Part shown: positions 10,801-22,963 of the stretch, piece after piece | Layout of the letters: the number at the start of each line of letters is the position of its first letter | Numbering within the stretch: position 1 is the stretch's first letter | Assembly (NCBI RefSeq): GCF_003369915.1 | Contig: NC_046674.1 | Span: 3,658,001-3,722,000 of the forward strand | Origin: Drosophila miranda | Taxonomy: Eukaryota > Arthropoda > Insecta > Diptera > Drosophilidae | Direction of reading: 5' to 3' | DNA: 64,000 nt | Made by a program: the position numbers and the translations under genes | Notes under the pieces: generated by a model | The model's database searches: none | Told to the model about the DNA's origin: nothing | Seen by the model: the letters and a program-made list of their open reading frames with translations, nothing else

Positions 10801-13800
10801 GAAATTACATTATACATACATTTTAAACAAGCTGTTCTTGCCCTTTGCCGAGTTGTTCCATTTCCGAATCGTTCTCGAAATGGGTCTTAAAATCATTTTA
10901 CTACGAGGGTACTCCTATATCATATAGCTCTCATGTGTAGCTCTGTAGTACCCTGACATACAATCAATCTGCAAGAACGTTGTGTTGTTCTGTTGCCTCG
11001 TATTCTTGCCTGATTGTTGCACGAAAGTCAATGAACTTTTGTTGCTGTTGTTCTTTTTTTTTTGCTGCTTTTGTTGTTGTGCAATGTGTGTAATTCAAAG
11101 CGAACAAAATTAGAATGTTGAAGAAATTTTTGTGTTGCCAGCGCAAAAAAAAAAAAAAAAAACGTTGAACGAGTAGTGCCCGCCCGTTCCTGCCACCTCC
11201 CCACAAGAGCTGCCTCTCCCGCGAACACACAGGTTCTCTTCTACCCAGTGACCCCTCTACTATTTCCACTCCCCCCCTCCCCCTGTCCCTCTGCCTGTTC
11301 TACTCCTATTGCCCCCCTCCCATCCCCTGTCGCAGTGAACGTATAAAATAATTTTTTATGACACCGAGAATTTCTTGTTGTCGCCGCATTTTGTTGTTGC
11401 TGTGCGAGTAATTAAATAAAGTTATGTTCCAGAAAAAGAAAGACAGACAGAGAGAGACAGAGAGAAGTCTACACTACCGCTTAAAAGTGGAAGAAGGGGA
11501 GTGTGAAGAAGAGTTTGTGGAAGAAGTAGAGGAAGAGACGAGACCGAAAGCACAGCCAAAGCGGCGATTGAGTTGACAAACCAAACGCTGGATGACACGC
11601 GAGCCTCTGGCAGTGCCTCCTGCCGCCGTATCTGGGGCCCGATGAAGGAGTGGGGAATCTTTGGCTCTATTAAAGAGGTAGGAGGGGGACAGAGGAGCCA
11701 ACAAGCGACACGCGAGCGGTGTATAAAAATAGTTTCGAAATGCAAAATGACATTTACAGGGGGGCGAGTGCGAGGGGGGTTGCCACAACAATTGAGTGCA
11801 ACATGCACTTGACATCATCTGGCGATCCAGCAATTGGATCGGAGACATAATTTGATTAGCGCTAGGGGAATGCCTATAGACAGCGTGAGTGCGTGTGCAA
11901 GAGATCCATAATCAGACGAATGAAGGATGTTCACACGACGGGCACGGCCCTTGAACCCTAAGAGATCATAGAGATCTGTAGTTAAGTGACATCGAAACAG
12001 ACAAGGAACAAAGTTCTGGGAACCCAACAATTTCGTGCACCATTCTTAAACAATCAGTAAAGGTCCTTAAGCCATAAGTTCTTAAATCATTCCTAAATGG
12101 CCCCACATAATATCTTGTATTATTATTAGGGTCTTCAGCTTCATTAACTCTTAATTAATACCTTATAAAGTTAATCTTTAGCTTTTCAAGTGCTCAAATG
12201 ATCAACCAAAAAATACAATCAACGATGTATACGGTATACCATGCTTAATGAATCTCTTGTATCAATTACTACAGACAACATTTCTCCTGGTATCTTTTCA
12301 TTATCTCTAGACTTCAATCGGCCGTTCCCCCCAGAAAACAAGCTTCAGAAAAGAATAAATAAATCTATCTACAATTGAAATATCATCGAATCGAAAGAGG
12401 AGAAAGAGACCCAAAGAACCGAGGAACCAACGAACTAAAGAAGATCGAAACAAATTGGCTGAACATTAGAAACGCATAAAACTTCATTAAGCTCGTATTC
12501 TAGTTTCCTATCTGCCACCGATGGCCGCTGGGAGATGTTGCCTGTTGCATGTTGCCTGTTGTTGCTGGTGCTGTTGCAGCCACAAATAACGAAGGAGAAC
12601 AGTACGAGTGCAGTTTTTACAATTAACTGAGGAAGAAAGAAACAAGAGAGTGAGAGAGAGAGAGAGCAATGACTACTATTCTTACGATGACGATGGTTTG
12701 GCCCCCAACCTGGACGGAGAGCAACAGTTTGCGCCGCTTGAGTGCATCCGTTGCAAGACCAGGGACGACCGACGGCTTTTATTATTATCATTGTTCTGCT
12801 GCTGGAATGAAAGTAGAAACAGTCCAGAAGAGCCCGCTTAGCAGAGAATACTCGCATACCCTAGATGTATGTAGAAAGAGATTTTCTTCCTTATAGCCAG
12901 AAACTTATGAAAAGATGAAGCCAATTATTCCAGTCCAAAATGAAAGTAAAATTCCTTCTTCCCGGCAACGATTGATGCTAAGAATTATACCCCTTTCGAG
13001 CAGGGTATCATCCAACAGCTTAAATGAAATGCAATGATAGAGAGCCCCAGCGCCCCAGAGCCAGCAGCAGCAGCATAAAAAACTAGAAGCAACAACAGGG
13101 AAAACAATAAAAATACAAGCAACAAATAAAAAGCAACAAAAAAGCAGAGATAGAACTGTACGTACAATGGATTCAGGTCTGGTTTTTAGAGTGTTTTACA
13201 CTCGTCATCGCCCCCCACTCCACGCCACGCCACTGCACTGCCTAACCCGATCTCCTCATACCAAGACCCGTCTGGGGAGAGAGTGCACTTTTTTATTGTT
13301 GCACAGACAGTGGAGGGGCATGAAATTTGATTCTCGGAAGAGTTCATTTGTAGCTTACCAGGAATACTCGTACTCGGACTCGTAGTCGTACGAAAACGAA
13401 TGGAATGGAATGTTTGTTTGCTGGTTTCCTTCTCCTTCGGGCGGTGGTACTTGTAACTTAATTAAAACTGATTGCAGGTTGCACAGTGTTTGCCCAGGGT
13501 TGCCAGGCAACCTGAATGCGAAAATCCTGCAAACAAATAACGGAAATATGGTTAAAACCATTTAGATTGCAATAACATTCTGTTATGGGCGTGTCCCCCG
13601 GGAGGGTGGAGGCAATGCGAATGCATTGACAAGGCTGTAAATTCGATTTCAGTGCCATTTTTCCTGTGTCTCTTCTTTGTTTTTATTACATCCTCGTTTC
13701 GCTTTGCTGTTCTTGTCGTTGACATTGCATCCCCGTGGGAGCTTGCAAGCGCGCCCGAAAATTGCCTACACCATATCCATGTCCATGGGTGGGACAGGGA

Positions 13801-14045
13801 CAACAGCACAGACAAACAATAACACACATACACCGAACTGCTACAATGACAAACAAAACAAACGGAATAACAAAGCGCCTAATGGTGGCTTTTGTTGTTT
13901 TCTCCGCTGCTGCTGCTGCTGCAGAGGATAACTGCATTGATTTCTGACAGTTGACGTCGCAGTCGGTAGCATTCGCTTTTCGTGTCCATGCAAGCGTGAA
14001 GAAAGACGGAGAAGCCCTCTGCTGTGGGGTTGCGTCTCCTTTTCA

Positions 14046-14053
14046 CCCCCCCC

Positions 14054-14084
<31 letters not shown>
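14046..14084. repeat. C-run plus (CA)n microsatellite
   Basis: About eleven C residues followed by about fourteen CA units. Confidence 0.9.
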
Positions 14085-14086
<2 letters not shown>

Positions 14087-15096
14087 CACTCAATGAGCAG
14101 CTACTGATGATCAAGGTGTATCAAATAGAAGGTAGAGCCGCAAGGGACAGGGAGTTTTGAGAGCAGGGCAGCCTCCACCTTATGTTTACTATACCTTGTT
14201 ACTGATGATGCTCTTCTGTGGGTAAAGGGGGCACGGTAGGGAGAAATAGCCAACAATTTGCCTCTTTGTGTCTCCTGCACTGGATAATTACATATGTATG
14301 TAAATCATTAAAAAATATTGATATCAACATACCAATTTACACATGAGGCAAATTGTCCATTTAGTAATTGTGGTTTCCCACGCACTTGCACCGAAGCCGA
14401 TGGCATAAACAAAACTCATACACGAATCGATATGGGTTATTAATGAAGATAAACAACACAACAGCCAAACAAAAATATATGTACAAATTGCAAAAATGAC
14501 ATGATCAAAGCACATGGCACACGCGTTTTCTACTGCTTCAGCTTACACACACACACACACATACCCACGCCCAATGCACTCATGTGATTTGCTTAAATTT
14601 ACCGCTTTTCTTACTGTTGCTGTTCTTGTATGAAACGAACGATTTTCGTTAAAACTATTGTTATCCGTCACTGGAGGACAAACAAATCTAAATCTAAACA
14701 CGTTGCGATGAACATTAACCAAAGTGCGAGTTTCACTTCATCCGTTTTCCAGAAATTGGCCGGCGTTTTTTTTCGTTTTGGCACAAAATTGTTATAAACG
14801 TTCAGAATTCAGTGATTAACTTTCTTAATCGAACGGTAAAGGGTTGAAATTATTGGGTTCTCAAAATATTTCATTTAATTTGTGTTTTTAATTGTAGTTT
14901 AACCAATATATTCTCGAAACACGTGAAAGTCGTTCGCGCCGCGCAGAAAAAGAAGAAGGTGGGAAGAAAAAGAAACGAAAAGTTGATGCAAGAGCGGGAT
15001 GGCACCAGTGCACTTGGCACATTCCTCCTTTTAGTCGTTTGATCTGCAGAACTTTGTGGCGCGTGTAATTTTATGTAGTTTTTTTAAAAAGTGGTG

Positions 15097-15245
15097 TATA
15101 AAACGTATTCAACGCATTTGGAATAATCAATTAGTGTGCTTTAGCAAATACATTATGTAATTGAACTCTAAGCCGCGCGCGCCTTTTCTTTTGTCGGCAC
15201 ACATTGTCCCGCGAAAAGATTAAACGTGTTAAGGGAAATGTAAGT
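15097..15245 (+). promoter_or_regulatory. Possible isolated promoter and 5' exon
   Basis: A TATAAAAC at 15097-15104 is followed about 30 bp later by an AATCAATTAGTGTG candidate initiator. A consensus splice donor (AAAT then GTAAGTGCG) lies near 15240, so these could mark a TATA promoter and a short untranslated first exon on the plus strand. No downstream coding exon can be tied to it. On the minus strand a donor-like CAACA/GTAAGAAA near 14615 could be read the same way in the other direction. This is speculation from motifs alone. Confidence 0.2.
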
Positions 15246-15249
15246 GCGC

Positions 15250-18200
15250 CGGTCCTTAACCTAATACTTGACCGCCCTATTAGTACTGTGCTGGATTGTG
15301 ATATTGAATAGTTAAAACAATTTAATTACAGGGACTCGACAGGCGGAAAGATGGAAACCAAAGAGAAGACAAAAACATAACCAATAAAAAAACATGGATA
15401 CACATGTCTTTGCACATGCCAAAGCGGGATGGCATGATAGAACTGCTGTTTTTTGCGCTTTTTTCAGCGCTGCAGCGCGCTGACAAAAAGTGTGAGATTT
15501 TCAACAGTTTATTTGAAAATTTGCAATGATACGGCTTGGTGGAAGAACAAATCTGGCCCTGACCGGTCGGCCACCCCTTGTTTTTCGCTGGAAAATTCGC
15601 CGACGACCGCAGTTGGCTTTGCATTTTACGTTTGAAAGGATTAAGAACGGGTTTGCAGCAACACCACCACCGCCACCACCCAACGGGGCCCACAAAAGAG
15701 CTTAAGCGCGGGCCCTGGTCTCTGGTCAACGCCTGCTGCCTGCTGCCTGCCTGCCTGCTGTGTGTGGCTTTGGCTCTGATTTACTCTCGGGGGTGGCTTC
15801 CTTCCACTTCATGTAAATGGCCCAAACATTAAAGCAACACTTGAGTTTGCTGTGTGTGTATCTTGCTGCCCGTCAAAGTCATGCCACACGCAGTCCAGTA
15901 GGGGTAACCACCCTGAGCTGAGCTGGGCTGGGAGTACTATGGGGTACGGCACGGTACTATATGCAAAATGCAAACAATGGACAACGCAACGCAGTAGTCA
16001 CGTGCTGCCAACACCACCACCACCAACCAGCACCAGCTGCTGCTGCTGCTGCTGCTGCTCGGCCTCTTCCCGGGGACTCCTCCTAATAAGCGGCAAATAA
16101 TTGGCAGACGAACTTGAGACTAGAGACTACCCCAACGGCAGGGACGTGGCATGGAGGTATGGGGCATGCGGCTGCCCGTGGCAACTGCAATTGCCACTAA
16201 AAATCGATATCCACCCTGCCACCCAGGCCAGGCCGTGCCTGCCTGCCTCCCGCCTGCAGGTTGTCGATCCTGGAATGGAGTAATGTAATGTTTGTTTGCA
16301 TTTCCAGTCCCCAGAGAGAGAGAGAGCGAATAACTGAGAGTCTGCTCTCAGTTGCAGTTTGCAATTGGAGTACAGGTAAGTCCTGAGAATATAGTGCTCC
16401 GTTCCCCCCGCTCTGAAACCACTGTTTTTTCTATCTTTTTTAGGTATGTTTTTGTAATGTGTAACCTCAACAACAATTAGAATTTCCGGCTGTAAACTCT
16501 GGGGCCCAGACTTCGGAGCAAGCGTTAGCCCAGAACCCCATGACATTTTGACCAAATTTGAATGTCAAACGTAAACGGTGATACACGGACGGATCTGAGC
16601 GAGAGAAATGGAGATACATAGGTACTGCATCCGCTCCTGTTAATGACAGTTGCATTCTGTGGGCCTCTGTGGGCCCCTGGTGCTCAATGAACCATTCATT
16701 CATTCTGTGTGTTTCTGTCTGTGTTGCACTACGAACATGGGCAACAACTATTAATATGGCCAGCGATGCGAATCTAATAATGTCAGTACAATAGACCCGC
16801 TTCAACCAGTCGTTCGTCTTTCTGTATTTTATGTAAGCCCAGGTCTGAACAAAAGCTTGACTTGGGCTGCGCTCTGGCAGCTGCCTCGTGTGATATGTTG
16901 CCTGTTCTAACGATACATCATTGTGATATATATGTATTCGTATAAGCCACGAGGTGTGTGTACCTTTAGGTGTGCCATAAATTAACACTAGATGTCCCAG
17001 TGGGCGGTTCTTTTGCCTCATAAATGCAGCAGTGCCAGCGAAAGGAGAAAACAATTAACCATTGCATGTAGGACGGACTCTCTCTCCAGCCCTCTCTGGT
17101 TCTCTCCGGTGGTCAGAGGGTGCGTGAGATCGTCAGTGGGTGATAATCACCGCATGGGCATTGGGTTACAAATGAGGCGATCGTTTATCTAAATGGGTTA
17201 CATGATCATGAAATGCGTTTATTGCAGACGAGAGGAGAGTGAAAACTAAACAAATTTGGGTGTAAATGGGAGGGAAATTTCAGATGTAATATCTTCCCCA
17301 TTCAGATCCCATCTAAAGCTTCTTTTGGTTAGATTTTCGCTCACATTTCTCATCTGTGAGCCCTTCCTGCCACAACTCTCGCTCTTAAGTCCAATAAATC
17401 TTCAAAACAAATCTCTGGATAAGCTACAATAGCAGTTAAGTGTGGAAAAACATGCAAAAAATCAATGAACTTGATGTGGTTTTCCCTTTGGAATCAAAAT
17501 TTACAAAAAGTAATACAAATAAGGGAACATTTTGCTAATGGTGAGAAGATGTGCAGTCCACAAAAATGAAACCCGAGTCCCGGACTCTAGAGTCTAGAGT
17601 AAATTGCTGCCTATTTCCCAGGCGATGATAATCGAAATGGTAGTAGCTAAGGGTTGATCCAAAAAGCTACCCTCCGCAATGAGTAACATTAAAACTGCAA
17701 TTGCACTAAAGGAGAAGCAACCCCCGGAATGAAGTAAAAGCAGAAAAACCCTTGGAACAATGACCCATCCCATCCCATCCCATCCCATACCCATCCTTCG
17801 CCGCCCTCCTTCGCCCCTTTTGTTGCCGTTTCTGCTGCTGCTGCTGCTTCTGCTTGATGGTGGCGCATTCTGGAATGACAAACAACAATAAAAATTCGAT
17901 ATCGAGTCGATCGATCAATAAGCAGTTACATACACACGCACACACACACACACTAGACATCCCGCTCGCTCTCCATTGCGTGAAATTACAGACAAAGAGG
18001 CGACACATAATACCCGTAGAGAAGGAGACAGACAGATGGAGTGCGTCGTGCTCCCTAGATTTGGAGAGGTAGGAGTGCGAGAGCAGCAGCAGCTGCGCAG
18101 GCGCCACAGTTGTCGCTTGGATCAGACCAGAGTCCAGGGTTGTCATCCCATTCGGGAGTAGCTGTGGCAGCAGCAGCCTCCTGCATTTGGTGGTGGATTG

Positions 18201-21200
18201 AAAACAACCGAACCCCGAGTACAGTAGCGCACGCCATCAAATGGAGAGTTTATGCGGACATAATGATTGAGATTTGAGCAAGAAGATACGTTCAGAAAAT
18301 CCGGAATGAACAGCCTTTAAAACACATTCAATTCATAAAGTTCAAGATAATTACAATATAGCTAGTACTCAAGGCTAAACTTGAGAGGAAAACCCTCAAA
18401 AAATCCCCAGAGTAAGCTTGAACTTCTCTTCATAGTTTCCCTGACGTGCAGAGTTCTGGTAATCTCCAAACGCATAAACATTAGAGCCTCACGCACAATA
18501 TCTCGTCCTCATTGCATTTGAGTTTCAAACATTTGTCACTGTCTCAAATATGGCCTGTGTGATGGCTCTAACTGTGTTTTCCATCCTTAAAAGGGGTGAC
18601 ATGCGTCGTTTGTCCAATTTGTTGCGCAATCATGATGGCAGGCCGCACAACGCCTGCCACTGCCTGGACTACGTGCCCCAAAAAGACCATGCAAGTCCAT
18701 GTCCAAGTTCCAGGTCTTTTACTGGTAATTGGTTTGTCATTATAGCTTAAACAGAGACGGGGACGGAGACGGAGAGGCAGAGAAAGCCATGGAACGAGAG
18801 AGGACATTGAACCCTAACTTTAAGGAGTAAGATTTTGATTCGAAGAAATGGTTTTTCAGCTGCCGATCTTGACACGTACTACGCAACGGGAAGGGAGAAC
18901 CTGAAGGGAAACCATCCCTTTCTTTTACCTTTCACACCTTTCATTCCCGAACAATATTTTCTGGCTAATTTATGGCTTGGACCACAGCTGACGATAGGGA
19001 GTTCCTTTCTAGAGTTCCTTTCTGATTTCTGGCAGTACTGTAATTATAAGGGGTACGCAGATCTAAAGGATCATTTCCGATACACATATTCCCATGATTT
19101 AAATGAAAGATTTATGTGAAAACTTTATCTCATTCAATGGGGGGCTCTATAAACCATTTCCATGCCGAACAGTTGCATTTCTAATGCGATGAGGGTGCCT
19201 CCTTAAGCTTTTGTTCTCGTAGCCAATTACTAAACGTCACCAGGGGGAGTTCGTAAGAGGGGGAATGATGGTTCATTCCATAGAACTATCGACCCCACAA
19301 AAAGCACAAAATATTCAATGGATTCAATGATACTTTATCGCCAAACTTAATCTACTCTTGAGGCAATGGGGGAATGGACTCTCATGACATGTGGCAAGTG
19401 GCATGGGGAACGGAAGGGAGGAATGGCTGATGTTGCACAGAACCCAACGATGAGGGCAACGATGTTTCAATCAGTGCGCAGCATTTTTATGAAATTTCTA
19501 TTGGAATATGATGTAATTTAATATTGATTTCAGAAAGGGTTAAATCATTTGTTGGCTGCTTGTAATTGCAGTGTGATATACGGGAAGGAGGGGCTATAAT
19601 TAATCCAATCAAGAAAACAGTCGAAGGAGCCTCCCTTTGAGGACCTCTCCGAGTATTCAGGATATACATACATACATATATCATCTAAATGGCCTCTCCA
19701 GCATTCGAAGGCTATTCCGATTCGTTTACCCGCATTCCCTGAAATTGTGTTTTAGTGTTGTTGTAGAAATCTTAATCGAATTAACCACAGGGCCACAGAA
19801 ATCCGTGTACACATTATTCATTTGATTTCCATTTGCTTGATTTGTTGCTATTGAAATGTAATTTTTCTCAATTAAAAGGAAAGTATATGAAATCTGATGA
19901 TGGGAAATACCAGAAATATATTGATTCTAAGGGGAAGTGGAGCTTTAGGTGAAAGGTACCTACTTTGCACAGCCATAAATCTTTTGCTGATTTCTGATCA
20001 AATTTAGCAATCGCATATTGTTATTTAATCCTTTTTTTCATCCACAGACAGATGTCTGCTGAGTTTATATCCCCCTCTGTCTGCTCTAAATGCCTTGTTC
20101 GCGGGATTATCGTTAGAGAAGGAACAGAGATGGAGAGAGTGAGAGAGAGAGGGGTGGATATATGGGAGTGGGAAGCCGGGAGCATGTGTGCTGATTTCTG
20201 CACTGTTGTGGGATTTAAAGCCGTATTAATTTTCAATAAGTGCAATGAGCTCTATGAATTGTTTGATAAATGGCACAGCGGGTTAATCCTGGGCTCATTG
20301 ATGCGTATGGGAGTGTGGAATCGGGAGAAAAAAGGCTGAAGATCTCATCAAGCACGTGTTTGCCACGAAACTACAACGTGACAAGGCATATTGAACCACA
20401 AATTTGTTAATCTATGAGTTTGAGGGAAAAGGGTAATGGTAGATCTATTAACTATGAATGGAATATACTCGTACCTTTACCGTAATTGAGATTTTGGCTG
20501 CCGATCATTAGGCTGGATGCCTCATGATCCTGGGAGAGTATCTGATCATGAGATCACAGCACACCCAACTCGGCCCACAAATAGCATAGCAAACAAGTTT
20601 CATATAATGAAAAAAATATCCTTCATCCTTGATCTTTGTTAAACATACTATGAAATGAGGAATTTTCTTCCAATCACAGGCAGAAAATCAGTACAGAAAG
20701 CTAAAATAGTTCACATTTGAACTCCGCGCCTCAGAGATGACCTGGGATCGATACCATTCCATACTTAAATAAAAGACTGATATCGAATATTTCAGGTTCC
20801 ATTTATTGCCGCCATTAGTGGCGCCATTTATTTTCCGTAGCAAAAGTAGGCAACATCATTTTTTTATTGATTTCAGCCTTAGCCAAGACAGCCACCGCGG
20901 AGTTGATCATTATATAATTATTGAATGAATGAATGAATAATCTCTGATCTCTCCTGATCTTCAAATTAAAATTTCAACAACATTCAGAATGTGCTCCCAA
21001 ATGGTCTCTCAGTATTACGGTGTCTCTTCGTCCTCCAGGCATCTCCTCGATAATTCATTTTCTACTGTTTCTTGTATTTTAGGTAGAAAGTGTGGCCATA
21101 AGCAGTCCTGTGATGACCGAAAGATAGTTTGATTTTGAATGAGCAATTAGTCTCTTCTTTATTTTTGTTCTTTATTCTGAGGGAATGAGTGAATATTACA

Positions 21201-21470
21201 GGAAATCATTGCGCTTCCAAAGTACATAAACGTAAAATCTATAGCTGGAAAAAACGTTTTGGTGCCTCATTGATAAGAAAACAATGCCCTGGGAAAGCTG
21301 AGCTTTCTTCACTTACGGAAATACCTTTCCTTTATGGAATTTTAGTTGCACAGACGTCTTAAAAACTAATCTTAAAGGCATGTATGGCTCCATTCAACCT
21401 TTGTTGAACCTTAATCTTGAACCATAGACAGAGCTTATCAGAGAAATGACATACCAACTCCCATGGCACT
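15250..21470. other. Gene-free stretch upstream of the mucin gene
   Basis: No convincing coding exon. Contents include a CTG tract near 16030-16055, a CCCAT pentanucleotide repeat near 17764-17796, short CA tracts near 17935-17953, TGAATGAATGAATGAA near 20920 and moderately AT-rich unique sequence from about 18,250 on. Open frames at 16467-17054 (minus) and 18835-19119 (plus) lack an ATG start and recognisable motifs. Confidence 0.55.
17764..17796. repeat. (CCCAT)n pentanucleotide repeat
   Basis: Five to six tandem CCCAT units, the last one interrupted. Confidence 0.85.
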
Positions 21471-21473
21471 TCC

Positions 21474-21481
21474 TATATAAG
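21474..21481 (+). promoter_or_regulatory. TATA box of the mucin-like gene
   Basis: TATATAAG lies 56 bp upstream of the start codon, predicting transcription from about 21505 and a very short 5' leader. This compact arrangement is typical of strongly expressed, stage-specific secreted protein genes in Drosophila. Confidence 0.65.
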
Positions 21482-21529
21482 CACTCGGCTTGAGCTCAAG
21501 AAATAAATCGTTTCTCTGAAACCGTCCCA

Positions 21530-22963
21530 ATGGTAAGTCAGGAATCCCTCGCATAACGACACTATATATCCCCTCCTTTCCTTTCGCAAATATAGAATAT
21601 CCTGAGAAGTTTGCTTTTTCTTGCCCTGCACTGTGCTGCCCATGCAGATCGGGAAGGAAGTGGCGCTAGGCAAATCGTTGACGAGACGGACACGGCTGGC
21701 ATAACATATCCATTCTATTGTGCCCTCGAACCTTTCCTGCCGGGATGCCCACTGGCTCCTACAACAGCAAAGACAACTCCTGAACCGACAACACCGACAA
21801 CAACAACCGTGGAGACTACAACAGTAAAGACGACTCCTGAACCGACAACTCCGAAAACAACCACCGTTAAGACTACAACGGTAAAGACAACACCTGAGCC
21901 GACAACTCCGAAAACAACTACAGTGAAGACTACAACAGTAAAGACGACTCCTAAACCGACAACTCCGAAAACAACCACCGTTAAGACTACAACAGTAAAG
22001 ACGACTCCAGAGCCGACAACTCCGAAAACAACTACAGTGAAGACTACAACAGTAAAGACGACTCCTAAACCGACAACTCTGAAAACGACAACCGTTAAGA
22101 CTACAACGGTAAAGACGACTGCAGAGCCGACAACTCCGAAAACAACTACAGTGAAGACTACAACAGTAAAGACAACTCCCAAGCCGACAACTCCGAAAAC
22201 AACTACAGTGAAGACTTCAACAGTAAAGACAACTCCTAAGCCGACAACTCCGAAAACAACTACTGTGAAGACTACAACAGTAAAGACAACTCCTAAGCCG
22301 ACAACTCCAAAAACAACTACAGTGAAGACTACAACAGTAAAGACAACTCCCATGCCGACAACTCCGAAAACAACAACAGTGAAGACTACAACAGTAAAGA
22401 CAACTCCCATGCCGACAACTCCGAAAACAACAACAGTGAAGACTACAACAGTAGAGACAACTCCCAAGCCGACAACTCCAAAAACAACTACAGTGAAGAC
22501 TACAACAGTGAAGACAACTCCGAAAACAACAACCGAAAAAACAACGCCGACGACAACATCTGGGCTCCCCACAGATCCGACAACGTTACGACCAACCACG
22601 AGACCATCAACTTCTACTACTCCTAGGGGCCAACATGACATCCATAAGCACCATCACGTTCATTATCATGATTCTTATGATCCTGGCTGGCCGCTCCTTC
22701 CGCTGCCAGCGCTTCCTCCTCTGCCAGAACTTCCTCCTCTCCCAGCGCTTCCTGTTCCACCATTTGCGTTGCCTCTGCCTCTACCATTTCCTCTTCCGCT
22801 TCTATTGCCGCTATTGCCAAAGGTAAACTTAACCAAAGTTGAATTGCCACAGGTTTCATTACCAGAAGTTTCATTACCCGCTTTTCCTTCTTTGCCACAA
22901 TTGCCGAGTCCCTTTGGTGGATTTCCAAGCTTTTTTTGGAAATCGGAGCCAAATGAAAACTAA
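21530..22963 (+). CDS. Secreted mucin-like / glue-like Thr-rich repeat protein
   Basis: Two exons are predicted: 21530-21532 (the ATG alone) and 21596-22963, split by a 63 bp intron (GTAAGT...TATAG). The product is 456 aa. It begins with a signal peptide (MNILRSLLFLALHCAAHA), then a short non-repetitive segment containing the few Cys residues. About thirteen 19-residue units follow, of the form KTTPxPTTPKTTTVKTTTV, where x is Glu, Lys or Met; these would be densely O-glycosylated. After a His-rich linker (HKHHHVHYHD) comes a Leu/Pro-rich tail of LPxLP motifs ending in SEPNEN. Splicing is supported because it adds a good signal peptide in frame. The TATA box, short leader and early intron resemble salivary glue (Sgs) genes, but I see no specific homology and give no symbol. 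It could equally be a peritrophic or other epithelial mucin. Confidence 0.8.
21771..22515 (+). repeat. 57-bp coding tandem repeat, about 13 units
   Basis: Each unit encodes 19 residues rich in Thr, Pro, Lys and Val. Units vary at the PEP/PKP/PMP position and by silent substitutions; adjacent units near 22350-22440 are almost identical, which points to recent unequal exchange. The absence of stops on the opposite strand is a by-product of the repeat. Confidence 0.92.

Larger units (their letters stand above)
7013..14590. other. Gene-free stretch with simple repeats
   Basis: No conserved coding exon was recognised. The region contains a GA tract near 7824-7853, CAG/CAA-rich DNA at 8452-8475 and 9016-9180, and an AT-rich segment at about 9450-10250 with many AAATACTT-like words. 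Short poly(A) or poly(T) runs occur near 8600, 11050 and 11145-11162, with GA-rich DNA at 11430-11560. Apparent Ala/Gln/Ser-rich frames around 8693-9430 are translations of CAG repeats. The region may be intergenic or intronic. Confidence 0.55.

Noticed and set aside
16467-17054. 195-codon minus-strand frame
   Set aside because: It begins without ATG, has no recognisable domain and is isolated; length alone is not enough.
18835-19119. 94-codon plus-strand frame that reads somewhat protein-like
   Set aside because: No ATG start in frame, no flanking splice signals I could defend and no family resemblance. It would be reconsidered if conserved in sister species.
21771-22515. Regular repeat array considered as CRISPR-like
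   Set aside because: The repeats are coding, adjoining without unique spacers, and the genome is clearly eukaryotic.
21715-22641. 308-codon Val-rich frame on the minus strand opposite the mucin repeats
   Set aside because: It is the mirror of the 57-bp repeat, with no signal peptide, splice support or sensible composition; absence of stops follows from the repeat.
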